Below, piece after piece: positions 23,291 through 35,620 of a stretch of DNA of 64,000 nt. Origin of the DNA: Prinia subflava (taxonomy: Eukaryota; Chordata; Aves; Passeriformes; Cisticolidae). The position numbers and the translations under genes were made by a program. Position 1 is the first letter of the stretch. The number at the start of each line of letters is the position of its first letter. Below the pieces are notes generated by a model, which saw nothing but the letters and a program-made list of their open reading frames with translations, was not told where the DNA came from and did not search any database. The stretch lies in the NCBI RefSeq assembly GCF_021018805.1, contig NC_086283.1, positions 10,925,162 through 10,989,161 on the forward strand, written 5' to 3'.

Positions 23291-23732
23291 TTGAAAACCT
23301 GTTGATATAGGGGTTTTAAAAGTTTGTTTTGTTTTCCGACTGAATTCTAATTTTTTATAGTTTTACGGTTGCTGAAGAGATACAAAGCAGGAAATGCAGG
23401 GCCTCATTACTTATCAAAGATTTCAACACAGTCTGATATCTTTAACAAGAATGATAACAAATTTGTCAGATGAAATGACACAAAATACAATCGCGAGAAG
23501 CTACTGAGCTGTTCAGTAGGCGGCCAAATTACATGTTATTATACTTCTTTCAGTAACCCTGCACTCTTTTAAAAAGTCTAAAATTACTAAATTTCTGTTT
23601 CTGTGAAATTTGCCATAGGTTTTTCTCATAGCCAAATTACTTATAAGTTTAGAATGCTTGTTGCGAGTTTTACCCCTCCAGTACACCATCGTACTGTTAT
23701 TTCTCTTACAGATTTTTCACTTTTTCATTAAA

Positions 23733-23868
23733 AAAATACAGTAAGAAAACTACAAGCCAATAGGTGTTGCACACAAAAAATAAATCTGTGAAAACTGTAT
23801 AAAATAAGGGATGTGAATGAAGAATTGTGCATGAAGAAAATGGAGTCTCAGCTAACTTATTACAATAC
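23733..23868 (+). mobile_element. Right LTR-like direct repeat of the CpG-rich element
   Basis: Homologue of 21447-21572: AGTAAGAAAAC at 23740, CCAAT at 23757-23761, TATAAAA at 23798-23804, a decayed polyadenylation signal (GAATGAAG), and an end at ...AACTTATTACA (about 23864). It has about 14 extra bases (AAAAAATAAATCTG-like) between the CCAAT and TATA boxes. Divergence from the left copy implies an old insertion. Confidence 0.62.
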
Positions 23869-25755
23869 CTATAGATGTTGTTATATAAACAACAGACAAG
23901 AAATATGTCTGCCCACAAATAATGAGACTAAACCCCACCAAAATAGTATCCTTAGGACGTTAGGGTGCCTCTGAAAAATACCTGAGGGGAAAAAAAAACA
24001 GGAAGAGGAAAAATCTAGCACACCACATTACTCCCTTTCATTTCAGCTTTCCTCACCTGGTAGCTGCTGATCTAATTATGCCAGCATTCAAAACATGATC
24101 CAAAGATTAAGAGAAAAGTTCAGATGTGGGGTCAAAAAAAAAAAAAAAAAGAGAATTGCTAACACCACCAATTAACAGCTGCAGAGCTGAAATCCAAGTA
24201 TGTTAGTTGCGGTAATTCAGGGTGGTGGGGTGGAAAATAAAAACTATCTGTGGCAAAAAAAACCCCAACAAACAAACCTACAGACCTCCTTCCCGCCCCC
24301 AAACAAAAGTTAAAATGCTACCTGAATAGCAGGGAATAAGAATTTGAAGGTATTTAAATTAAAGAAAAAGTTATCCCCTCCTCTACAAGCTCAGCTGCAC
24401 TTCTTAAGGATCACAGAACATGAACTTGCAGTTTTAAAAACTTGCAGAAGTGTCTCTACTGGGCCTATACAAAAATCCTAGGAAAAAAAAACAACTAAAC
24501 TACTCACATTGGACAACTTTACTTTTGACTGAAAGCAATAGGCAATAAGGAACTTCTAGATGAGTTGTGGAGTAAATAGCAATAATTCTACATCTCCAAG
24601 GAGAACACTGTTATCAAAGCCATTAGTGTTCAGGCTTTGAACATTCCCTACAAATTTTCAAGGTGAAAACCAACAGCTGTCTCCAGAGCCTGAAGTGTAT
24701 TACAGATCCCCTTTTAACTCCCTGTATCTGAGTTTTGAATTCCTTTTTTTCAAGTGCCTTTAAATTAAATTAATCAGAACTCCCCACTGTGATCATCAGA
24801 AGCATCATACCATGTTTATGTAGCCTCAGTACAATCCCCTTTGACTTCAGATGCTGCAGTGCAGAACAGGAGGCCATGTTAGTTGCCCACCACTCTATGT
24901 TCCTCTGAAAATGTGTCAGCCCAATTAGTAGTTTTCCAAAAACCTTTTTATTCCTTCTTCCCTGTGCATGTGCTGGTGTTCCCCAGAAGGATGTGCTCAA
25001 TGTGGTTCCCATTACTCAAGTATATTTTATCTTCCATGTCTAGTGAGTCCAAATTGCTACAAACCGTCCTCATCACTGGTCAGATTTATGCCAACCCAAG
25101 CCTCATCTCCATCTCTTTCAGTGACTGCACTTAGGGGAGTCAAGTTGGATGTGATGTTTTCCACCGCTGTTATCCCAGAGGTGGAAAACCGAGGCTTTAT
25201 AGACTAAATCTATGGTTATCTTTGTCCCAAACCAGTGGACAAGCCACAGAACAGTAAAAATTCTTCACTGGAGATGCATAGGAGGCTATTTGGCAGGTGA
25301 ATTGCACTTTTGGCACCTGTCAGTAATATATATGGCCATCTAGCGAAATGAGCTTACATTCTTCTTGAAGGAGAAAAGCATTTCAAACTTACTTCTTAAG
25401 TACAAGGATGAAGTGAATGTGTAAAACCTATAGAATGATTTGTAGGTATATTAAAAAAGACATGAATGACATACAGGATTGCCTCTCTTCTCTGAGACAG
25501 GTACAAGGATGCACCTTTAACAGAACCATAAAGTTGCTACAAAATTTATTTTTTCTCAGCCTAAACCATTGTAGAATAATCTGCCCAGTTGTGGGGAAAA
25601 AGGAGGCAGAGAAGCAGCCATGGATAGATACTGGAGATACAGAAGAGTATCATCTACTGCATGCAGATGTGCCTCCCTAACTGTATGAAGCCCTTAAACA
25701 CTCCTTGGCAATGAAATATGGATTTGTTGTTTCCCAGTCAGCATAGAAAAGCCTT
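23869..25755. other. Unique sequence, no gene seen
   Basis: It contains a run of 17 A's at 24134-24150 and an 87-codon plus frame at 25417-25680 without recognisable features. Nothing else noted. Confidence 0.55.
24134..24150. repeat. Poly-A tract (17 A)
   Basis: A homopolymer with no element recognisable upstream of it, so I do not read it as the tail of a retrocopy. Confidence 0.9.
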
Positions 25756-25761
25756 ATTGCC
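25756..25761. repeat. Target-site duplication ATTGCC, left copy
   Basis: ATTGCC occurs here and at 26240-26245. The following T also matches on both sides, leaving a one-base ambiguity. Confidence 0.85.
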
Positions 25762-26239
25762 TATCGCGGTCCTATCCTCTTAATCTCTGGGCTAGCTCGG
25801 TGAGGAGAACTGTGATAAGGTCCACAAGGGTGAGGCAGCGACTGAGAGCTGGTAAAGGATCACGCAGGGTCCAAGGTGTCGGTGATTCCACTGCAACTTT
25901 ATTAACTGAAGGGAACCAGGCACCAAAGACTCAGAACAAAGGCGTGCAAGCCTTTTTAAAGAGTGGTACAAGCATATAACAACCAATCACAAACCTTTAG
26001 GGGAGAAATGCAACATCACATCACAAGGGGAAAACCAATCAGGAAAACACAGAGGTGTGGCATCTACACACCTTCCAATGAGGAACAGAGTTTGAGAGAA
26101 CATTCTGGACTTGGGGTGTGGGCTTGGGATAACGGACAAGGGATGGGAGTGGGATAAACTAACAACTTGGTATGACAGACATTGAGGCTAAACCATGAAT
26201 GGGGTTTCAAGGATTGAACCATTTGAATGAACCACCACA
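25762..26239 (-). mobile_element. Solo LTR (478 bp, inverted)
   Basis: On the minus strand the element starts TGTGGTGG and ends CGCGATA, probably from an original ACA. AATAAA is at the complement of 25898-25903, preceded on that strand by a TATA-like TTTAAAAAGG (complement of 25951-25960). The ATTGCC duplications of 6 bp suggest an ERVK-like class. It is not related to family A by eye. It carries no internal retroviral sequence, and the 64-codon frames crossing its flanks are not genes. Confidence 0.87.
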
Positions 26240-26245
26240 ATTGCC
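26240..26245. repeat. Target-site duplication ATTGCC, right copy
   Basis: Perfect match to 25756-25761. Confidence 0.85.
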
Positions 26246-29200
26246 TTTGATTTGTAGGGACAATCTGTGGGGCTGCAGTAGGTAAGGTGATTTGCTCAGG
26301 CTCATCAGATAACCACAGGCTGAACCTCAGAGAGACTTCAGGCTATTGCACACAGGCTTCTCCATCACAGCTGCCCCAGTCAACAAGTGTTCTCCTGAAG
26401 AAAAAAAGTGAGGCCAAAAGGCCACTGGACAAAGAAACCCTTTTCAGCTCTCTCAGCTAGAGAATTATTGGGTTTCATGTTCTTTTTTTTTTCCATGCAG
26501 GTATGACTTACATGCACGGGAACTCATTAACAGCAATTGGGTTAAGTCAATTTGTTATCCAAATAATGCTTAGGTAACATCTTAAAAATGAAGGTACATC
26601 CTGCTACTCCATTGCAACTTCAGAAAACAGCCTGAAGTGACTTGTTCCTCCCCAGCAGTGCTGCTAGAGGCGGATGCAAACACTTTGCAGAGCAAAGTAC
26701 AATTACCTTTCTGTTCTTAGTGATGCAGGGAATACGAGAAGATAGATCATGTGCAGTGTTTCCAAGGTCATGTCAGAAAATTAGGCGTAGTCTGTGCTGG
26801 GATTGGACACATTGAGAAGTGTCTCCTTAATGTGGCATATTACAGTAGGATTTAACATTTGATTAAAGAGGATACAATTATTATTCACCGGATACAGAAA
26901 GTTTGCTTTCTATTGGACATTGCATATTATACATTGCTGTGAAATGTTTCAAGGAAGATAAGCAGTATAATTAAACAAGTGAAATATAACTTCCATTTCT
27001 CTTAAGATAAATCCTGCTATCAATTCAGTCACTGATTTGAATTTTATGAAAACTGTAGATGTTTGCCAAAACAGTAATTTCCTGTTATTGTCATTGAATT
27101 ACTCAAAGCACTTTAACGTGGAAGGCAAAGATCCCTCTCTCTAGTCAGGAAATCCATGAGAACCCTAAAGATAGCAACTTCCCTATGATCACACTCTTCC
27201 AAGCTGAAGGAAATCTTGTAGTGTAAGGAATTGGCTTAGTTTGAAGGTTATGAACTATTCTTTTTCCTTTTTAGGATCCTGATACAGCTTAATAAGTCCT
27301 TCAAAACCCTTGAAAATCATGGCCAAAGCCAATGTTACAGTAACCTAGAGGCACTAGAGTGCAGTTTTTGAACTTCTTGCCAGAAGCAAAAATCAGTTTT
27401 GAAATCTGGATTGTTAGTAAGGGACTGGCTCCCACAGAACCATATGTCACACAGCACTTGCATTTCTGCTGATAAGTTAAGGTTTCTTCCCTTTTTTCTC
27501 TAGGAGAGGTTGAGCACTGCATAGCAGAAGCACAGATGCAAATCCCTTTCACATGCTCACAATTTCAGCCTGGGATTTCTACATCAGGTCTGTGTAAAGA
27601 GCAGTCTGGCTTTGAGTCACAGTCTGAATGTGACAAAACTCTCTGGAGAAAAGTTATTGCTTCTGACCCTGATATGTGACCTTCACCAGTTTGTGTCATG
27701 TGAAATCCAAGCAACAAAGACCAGCATAGCATATTCCGAGTAATTGTTAACCTTAATTTAACAGTCATCTGTACTAATTTTCATTGTTCTCCTTCACAAC
27801 ATTACAATGGAAGCAATCAGTGCAATCTTATCCTGCACTTAGATGAGCAGAATTTCTGTCCTGTGAGTAAAATTTTCCAAAAACCAGTTCATTGGGGTTT
27901 TTTTTAATAAACAGGCTGTGCCCTGTAGCACAGTCCACTCCAATTGACACGATTACAGCAAAATCAAATTCTTTGTCCTCACTCCTGTGTTTAATATTAG
28001 CTCTGTTAATATTGATCAGAAAAAAAATCCATTAACATTTAAAATTGATTTTTAAAGATACTTGCAGGTTCAAGCACCTCTGAAAACCTGAGGTAACAGG
28101 AAACTGCATTGGATTTAGGCATTCTTTCTTGTGCACAGCACTGAAGTTAATATTCCTCACCAGCACTGCCATGTGATTCAAAACCTAAACAGAGATGTCA
28201 TTAGATCATTTAGACAATAGTTTCCTTTTTTAACATTTCCAGATGTATGGCTGAAAAGTACATTAAGTATGAGCAGTACATGTTCTTTATCCTTGAACAA
28301 ACAGAGGCCAATATATGGGCCTAAGCTCACTTAGACCTGTGTTACATAGCTCTGTTAAGCTATAATCCATTATCAGTATTTTCCTCTGAAGCAGCATTTT
28401 GCACTTCAAGTTGCATAATGTTCTTGTACTAAAAGTCACTCACAGCATCACACCTAAAGAGGTACCTGCCTATTTCTTTGTGTGTTTCACTAGGAAAGAC
28501 CACCTATTACAGAAAAAGTAATCCTGGCATACATACAGGATGAGCTTATTTTTGTGTCTTAGCTGATGTCAGTGAACATCTCGGAAGAGGTTTTTTTCCC
28601 CTCATCAATCATCTTGAAAACGAAACACAGTGATAAGGACAGATGGTTGTGCGTGTGTGTATGTTTGCATTTTTGTCAGAGGAAAGTGTGTGGGGGTTAA
28701 TGGATAGCAAAGGAGTGGAAAGAGAAAGGACATGGCTTGTCTCCTGGTCTTTCATTCGAGCCTTGTTCATCCAATGGATCAGTGGTCCCCAGCAAGCAGC
28801 CGCAGGCAGCACTGCTTGGCAGCACGCGCTCTGCAGGCCCCGGCTCAGCAGGGCTGCTGAGCTGCTCGCCTTTGTCTGGTCACTCACCCCATGGGCTGAA
28901 CACCTACTGCCACTCATCCCCCCTCCTCTCATTTAAACAAGTGTTTTTATTGCAGATACAAGCCTAATTAAAAATAAATATTCTCTCACACAGGCACATT
29001 CACACAGGGAAGGGAAACCAGCGGGACTGAACTTGATGGAAGTCTGCTTACTTCAAAGCATTAGTGGCTTAAGCATACACAGGTAAAAGGGACCTGTCCC
29101 TTTGGCAAGTTCATTCAGGAGAACAGAAAAATCCCATAGTCTAAAATAGATCTTCTGTAACTCTTTTACAAGTTATCGTTGTTTGATCAGCCACAGCAGC

Positions 29201-30140
29201 AAGGAGAAACAAAACAATATTTGGGATGATCTGGAGACTATAGCTCTACAATCTGTTTGCAGTTTGAAGCAGCTGCCTTTCAAAGGCACACACACTTTGC
29301 ATTCAGTAAAGTCACAGAAATTATACATGCAAAACACAACTTTTCCCAGAGACACTCTGAGTGCTTGGTACAGCTTTAGAGCTGGTGAGGTATAGGCTTG
29401 CAACCAAAAACTCTATGGCTTTTCTTAGTCTCGGTCAACAGAAGGTAAAGTTCAAGAGAAGGGGAAAACCTGTACTTGAGCAAAGGCTAAAAGAAGCGGT
29501 GCTTCTTATTTAGAAGTTCCTTAGGCCCACCTAATAAACAGGAAGTTTGGCATTCACAGCCAAGTCACAGTAAGGGGCAACAAAAGATTCATGGTCATGA
29601 ATTACCAGACTCAGGAGCAGGTTTAACTGGTTTAGGAATCAGTGCAACAGATCTTATTGCTGGATATAGGTAAATGTTGGATTCAAGGTGGCTCTTCATA
29701 GACAGTGAAGACAGTGAACACCAACAACTTATAAATTTGCTTTGTATCTATTTAGATTCCAGAAACTAATTTGGAAAGGGTTTGGATTCCAAAAACACAT
29801 GGCAACCTTGAGAATTATGATTTCTGCTTCTGGATGGCAAGGGACTCCTATCCGATGGATAATAACATGTTTTTACTTCCTTGATCATCACTCAGCTGGA
29901 TTAGAACCATACAATATGTCCCTAGCAACACAACTATTTCAAGCACATCAAGCTTGTCTTCTGCTTATGGCAGGCTGTAAAATTGTGAGTCATTATATTT
30001 TGATCTTTATCTAAAATCAAGATATAATAACATTACATACATATAGCCCCCACAAAGTATTTTTAAAAAATGCCCTTAAACCTTGCTGTAGACACTCCAC
30101 TGCCCATACTTCTCCATTCAGAACAGACAAAACATCCTTC
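26246..30140. other. Unique sequence, no gene seen
   Basis: Open frames stay at or below 107 codons (28609-28932 minus; a 97-codon frame overlaps it on the plus strand). A moderately GC-rich patch around 28790-28880 holds no recognised exon. Confidence 0.55.
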
Positions 30141-30393
30141 AAACTGAAAGAGGGTAGATTTAGGTTAGCTATTAGGAAGACATTCTTTACTGTGAGTGTG
30201 GTGAGACACTGGAAGAGGTTTTCCAGAGTCATTGAGTATTTCCTATCTCTGGAAATGTTTAAGGCTGGGCTGGACTTGGATGGGCTTTGAGCAACCTGGT
30301 CTAGTGAAGGTGTCCCTGCCTGTAGCAGGGGAAACCAGACAGTCCTTAAAATTTCTTCCAACCCAACTGATTCTGTGATTCTGTGGTTCTATA
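30141..30393 (+). mobile_element. CR1 LINE, 3' tail
   Basis: Recognised by TTTAGGTTAGCTATTAGGAA (around 30159-30178), a decayed TGGAAGAGGTTTTCC, TTCTTCCAACCCAACTGATT and the repeated terminal GATTCTGTGATTCTGTGGTTCT. It is sense on the plus strand, 5'-truncated, and too short to encode anything. Confidence 0.9.
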
Positions 30394-32284
30394 AGGTGTT
30401 TAGACATATTTCTTTATACTTTGCTCTTCCAATTAAGCATTAAGAACATAGTCTTTAAAAAGAAATCCAAATTTCCTCTCTGCATTCTAGAGCATCAGAC
30501 TGATGAAGGCTCAGGGGATGAAAAAACATACAGCATTTAATGGCTCACCTATAAAGCATGAAGACTGAGGGAGAAATCAGAGAGCCTCTTTTCTTCTCTA
30601 ATATTAAACATACAAGGCTTGTGTCCTTCACTTCTTCCGATAAAATATAATGATGGATTTTAGTTGTGAACTGTCTCTGCTTTGCAGAGGTGAGAAGGCA
30701 AGCTCAGTGAAGGCTGTTTTCTTCAGTTCAGGAAGAGGCAATACTGCTGTCACTGTGCAGCTACTGCAAATAAGTCACTTAAAATTCATTCAGAAAATCA
30801 CAATTGCTGAGGGACAGAATGGCTCAGGTGAGAGGTGACAGGATACTGCTACAATTTTCTCCTCAGCTCAAAATCTATTTGAAGGTCTGTAAACAAATTT
30901 TTAAAAAGTCAGAATAGTTTGGTCACCAAAAGGACCTCTTGCCATATTTGGAAATGAAATAATTCAAAGGAAAAAAAAAAGGAGAAAAAAAAAAAAAAGA
31001 AAAAAAAGTGAAAAGGGTGAAAGGAAAAGGTTAAAATATCTTCTTAATCAAATGATAGTACATTATGCCTCCCAGCCAGGTTGTTTCTTTTTTTTTTTTT
31101 TTAGACTTGTATCTGTACTCCTTCAGCCAGCTCTATTATACTCAAGACAAAGGCATTTGGCATACCTATATTGATTTACCACACTTATATTGATCTTGCA
31201 TCTAGAAAAATATAGAAACAGGTTTCAAACAGATAAACTCTATGTAGAAAAAAGGATTAAATAATACCACACTGTCCAGTATTCTAACCATAGGTATGCT
31301 TTGAATTCAAAATCACCAGTAAGAATTTACAAGTTAAAAATGGTAAGAAATTAATTAAGAACTTACAAACAATGCAATTTCTACTGTAGTGGATATTGAA
31401 GGACTGCTAGAGAGCCCACCACTTAGTGATGTTATTTTACTAGTAGAGCAGTATTCAATACGAAGGACCCTCGAGCCCCTCATTCTCCTTTCCCTTCCCT
31501 AATATTTTTCCTCCTTATTGCAATGATACAATACACAAACAGGCAGTCACCCAAATGGCAGTGGCTCTAAAAAGGAAACACACACATATATATAACTGTT
31601 AGTTAGTTCCATACTTAGAACCCATCTGTATGCTTGCATAGCTACCCTGGGGCATCATGAGTCCCCCTAAAGATGTGTAGGAGGAAGGAGGTGTTTGAGG
31701 TAGATGTCACTGCTCGGGAATTCTCCAATTGGTTCATGTTGTCACATATTGTGCAGCTGTATACAGCCAGGGATCTGCTTCTGAGGAAGCAGAGACATTG
31801 CACTGGGGAGGCAGAGGAGCAGATCAAAAGCAGAATGGGGTCATCCAGAGATTCAAAATTTTGAGGAAAGCGGAGTAAAAATGCTCCAGCCTGTGATTTA
31901 GGTGGCTGTTTAAAATTTTTTTCCTTACAAAGTGAGTATTCCATAAAACCCACCTGCTGTTCATTAAGTCAGATGCTGATGAAGAAAGGAGCAGTTCCGA
32001 CAGCAGAGCTTTGCTCCTGCTGGGAGTCTCACACAGCCTGAGGATGAGATGTTGATGCTCTCCAGGTGCAACAGCACATGTCCAGGGCAGAGTAATCCTA
32101 AATTCAGTCCTTATAAAGTGCCAGGAGAAGAACCTTTTCTATACGCCAAAATTTTTATCAGTCAGAAGAAAAGATTGTCCGATAGGTAGTTTGTTCTTTG
32201 ACTTTTTAATTACTGTTTACAAGATCATAAAACTTATACATTATCAGCAATATGCATTTACATTTTTACATTACATTTTATATA
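30394..32284. other. Unique sequence with purine and T tracts
   Basis: A 43-nt purine-only run (30966-31008, mostly A) is followed by 15 T's at 31088-31102. The longest frame is 103 codons on the minus strand (31642-31953), unrecognised. Confidence 0.55.
30966..31102. repeat. A-rich purine tract followed by a T tract
   Basis: 43 purines in a row, then more GA-rich sequence, and about 80 bases later a 15-T run. The two could pair as a loose hairpin but are probably independent low-complexity runs. Confidence 0.8.
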
Positions 32285-32500
32285 GGCATTAGTAAGGTTC
32301 CCTCTGAGTCACCTCTTCTTCAGGCTGAACAGCTCCCTCAGGCTGTCCTCATAAGAAAAGTGCTCAGCCCCTTCATCATCTTTGTCACCCTCCACTGGAC
32401 CTGCTCCAGGGGCTCCACATCTCTCTTGTCCTGAGGAGCCCAGAACTGGACACGGCACTCAAGATGTGCCTCACTAGGGCTGAGTAAAGGGGGAGAATCA
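32285..32500 (-). mobile_element. CR1 LINE fragment (antisense)
   Basis: The complement of the CR1 segment that usually reads ...TGGAGCAGGTCCAGTGGAG...: here CACCCTCCACTGGACCTGCT (around 32388-32407), AGGCTGAACAGCTCCCTCAG (around 32323-32342) and AGAACTGGACACGGCACTCA (around 32443-32462). It is inverted relative to the copy at 30.1 kb and lacks the 3' terminal repeats, so it is truncated at both ends. Confidence 0.88.
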
Positions 32501-33442
32501 CATCTCTACAATAAACATAATAGAAAAGTCTAATGTAAATTATAGGACACAAGTCCAAGTTTTTAATTTAACATTTCTCACAGAAATGAAACTTAGAGCC
32601 CTCTGTAGCCATAGTTCCAATGCCCGCTGTCCAGTTTTCACAGAATACATAATCCAGGGAACCATGTGTGGTTCATGTAATAGACCAGCCATTTTTAGGA
32701 GGCCACAATTTCTTTTTCCTGGCAAACCATTCTTTCCTTCTTCAAACAAATGGTGACTGGCCACTGGACTACCTGGTTTTTAATATTTCTTCTTTTTTTA
32801 AATAAAGTCCATGTTAAATAACCAAAAAGTAACCAGGTGCACTATAAGCTTAGCATAGCTGACCTTGCAAAAAATTCTAGTCTACAGCCACCCAAACTCG
32901 CTATACTCACCAGCCTCAGATTACAGTTTTGCAAAGTAATTCTCCTGTAAATAGTTAAATAATGCATGCAAGTGTCATGAGTAAGACTGCTGATGTATTG
33001 CAGTAACAGACTGCTCGCTGTCTCTGTCAGCCAGCCAATCTCGATTACTATTCATCAAAAAGTTTCCATGGAAATAACAGGTAACAGTTCCAGTATTGCA
33101 TGAGAAATATTTAATTATTTCCAATACTAAGTTGTTGTTAGCAGTGCTCAGGTTATGTTTGAATATGGGAATCTATTGCATTTGTGGAAGTCAAGCAAGA
33201 CTCTTGGGACCCAGTATTGCAGAAAGCTAGGGAGGATGAAGAACTTTCACTCAGGAGTTTTTAAAAATCTTATCTGGAAAAATAAGACTGCGTGCCGATG
33301 GCACTTTCCATTTAGGTTTATCAACCTGAAATACCTCAGGCATGCTGGATCAAAGGTTACAGAAGACTGATGTCAGAATGATCAATAATACTAAGGTGAC
33401 ACTAATGAGAGTATCTCCTGCAAGTATGCAGTTGGTCTTTTA
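32501..33442. other. Unique sequence, no gene seen
   Basis: AT-rich DNA with frames up to 74 codons. Nothing recognised. Confidence 0.5.
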
Positions 33443-33700
33443 TGCCCGTGGGCGCCCAAAAATAAAGAGACAGTAATTAATCTCTATATTAACTAGCAAT
33501 TGTTTACAACACACAGAGAAGCAAAGAGACATCTTGTCAGCAGGAAATCATTTGCTGAGAATAATAGACGGTGCTGCTGGAGATCTGGCCAGGATTGCTT
33601 GGCTACTGCGCCCAGACCACACAGGGAGGCCTTTTAAAGTTTTGATCTCATTGGAGCACTCTTTTTCTCTCCAGTGTTGTGATGAAAAGCCTTTTTGGCT
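33443..33700 (-). mobile_element. Possible LTR fragment (minus strand)
   Basis: A stretch of higher GC with TGCCCGTGGGCGCCCA at the left edge and a TATA-like TTTAAAAGG on the minus strand (complement near 33630-33640). The left edge would be a TG...CA terminus. No canonical polyadenylation signal and no target duplication were found, so both the right edge and the identity are uncertain. Confidence 0.3.
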
Positions 33701-35620
33701 GTATTGGCTGTGAAGCTTGATTTGAAGTCTGACACGGATCTGAAATCACACAAAGGAAGCACGACCAACCTTTCAACTCCTAGGGTCACTGGGAGGGAAT
33801 CAAATATCCTGGTCTTGCACCAAAAGAGAGCTGTTAAGTTGCAGGTTGAAAGCTATAGGTTGAAGGTTTTAAACTCTTGTTCTGACTAATGTGCTCCTGC
33901 ACTGCCAGAAAAGACGTTGACTTTTTAGTGTCTATGTATGCTCCAGGAATAAAAAGCACATCAGTTTGTTTAGAAATGTGAAATTGATTTCAGAAGACTA
34001 GGTGGGAAAAGTGCTTCTCTCTTTATGCAAGACACATTCAAAACTGTTCTCTGAATAACAACAACTCTATATTATGCCTTAACAACTCTAAATTATTAGC
34101 AGGAAATTCTAAACCCATATTCAATTTCTAAGCATATGACCAGATTTTAAAGGTATTTAACAATTTTATTAATACACCTTATTTTTAAAAATGGCACTAA
34201 AGTTCCAGGTGGTAGTCACTTGCACATGAAAATAAGTAGCTTTCACATTTAAATAATGCATGCATGATTTTCTGATTTCAAATACTTGTTTTCCCAATAA
34301 TACAATTCATCACTAAAACTTTACTGAAGTGAATTCACAGCTGACTTCTTGTCAGACATTAAAAAGTCTGTACTGCATTAATTTAATACTTTTTAACGGG
34401 GGTCTGTGGACAGAAAAAAGAAACAAAATAGGAGTTTTCCCCTTCTCCACACATTTTCTATCAGGTTATACATGTTTCCAAGCAGTAAGTAAAAAAATTA
34501 CTCCTCACAGGCTCAGCCAAGAATCCAGTCAAGGTATAAGAAAGGTGTAGGATAGACAGCTTTTTACAAAATAGTCTGTTCACCTTAGTGTTTCATACAC
34601 CTGCAAAGAAGAGTGGGAAGAAGTGTATCACTGGCTCTAAAGGTAGGATATGCTAAAGGTACTATGAAAGGACTTATTGGACTTCCAGGAAACTTTATAA
34701 AGACTTTAAATTAACTCCTATGTAATTCACAAATCCTAAAAAACTCTCAGGAAGAATGTAAGAACCCTGGAGCCCACTGGCTTAACAGCTCCACCATCTT
34801 TCTCTTCCCATTACAATGTTTTCCCTTTCCATGTACCCCGTCAGTCCTGGCTTTGTGCTAGGCATGAATCAGGTACTCAAAGACAATCGAATTTCATATA
34901 CTTAGGCATAAATAATTGGCATATGTTAGGCATAAAAATTGTTTCTTTGAAGGAAGGTGCCCAAATACCAAAGCCCAATACCCAGCCCACGTATTCAGCC
35001 TCTGACCTCCCATGATATGTGAAGTCTCATTTACAGCTAATCTCAATTGCATTTACATATCTGAGTACCACTTCATTTACCTCTCAAGTATCTTCTCAGT
35101 GGGAATGCATCAGCAGGTCTCAGACCACAGCCCAGCCTCCTAGTAGCAAGCTGCTATTGGGCCTCTTCAATCAAAAGTAAAGCAACTTTCCTGTACTTAA
35201 GCTGCACATTTGACCTGGGTTTAAAAGGCTCCTGAATCTGCAGAAGTACAGCAGCACTGAACAGTGACTTGGTTTGTCTGGAACTATAACCGTTTCTAGA
35301 AAATTGCATAATCTTGAGTGACGTTGTACTCTCACAACCGTCAGTGCTAAAACTGAAATCAAAAGTCAAAAATATAAAAACTTTTTGGAAAATTGTGGGC
35401 AACCCTTAAGTTCAGACGTTCATTTGAAATGTCTATAAATATTTCGGATACAAATATCACCAACCATGCAAAATTCGGACCATATATATTTCTGTGCTGC
35501 CTTTGGCAAAGACCAGTTTAAGATGAAGGTAACATTAAATGCATCAAGAGGGAGTGTGTGACCATGGCAACACAAAATGAAGTATAAAACTAATACAAAA
35601 TTTTCAAACTGTTGGACTTA

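Larger units (their letters stand above)
21447..23868 (+). mobile_element. CpG-rich element flanked by LTR-like repeats (about 2.4 kb)
   Basis: Two direct repeats of about 130 bp (21447-21572 and 23733-23868), each with CCAAT and TATAAAA in the same order, bracket a body unlike anything else in the window. AATAAA is intact on the left; the right copy has GAATGAAG at the same place. The body has a GC- and CpG-rich leader (21580-22060) with an ACAGA/ACAAA-rich stretch at 21780-21865, a middle of normal composition (22060-22340), a very GC-rich block (22360-23260) and an AT-rich tail. No normal gag, protease, polymerase or envelope gene is visible. Possible explanations are a non-autonomous ERV, a provirus with a large deletion, or a host CpG island caught between two insertions. 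No polypurine tract is evident ahead of the right repeat, and no target duplication was found. Confidence 0.5.
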
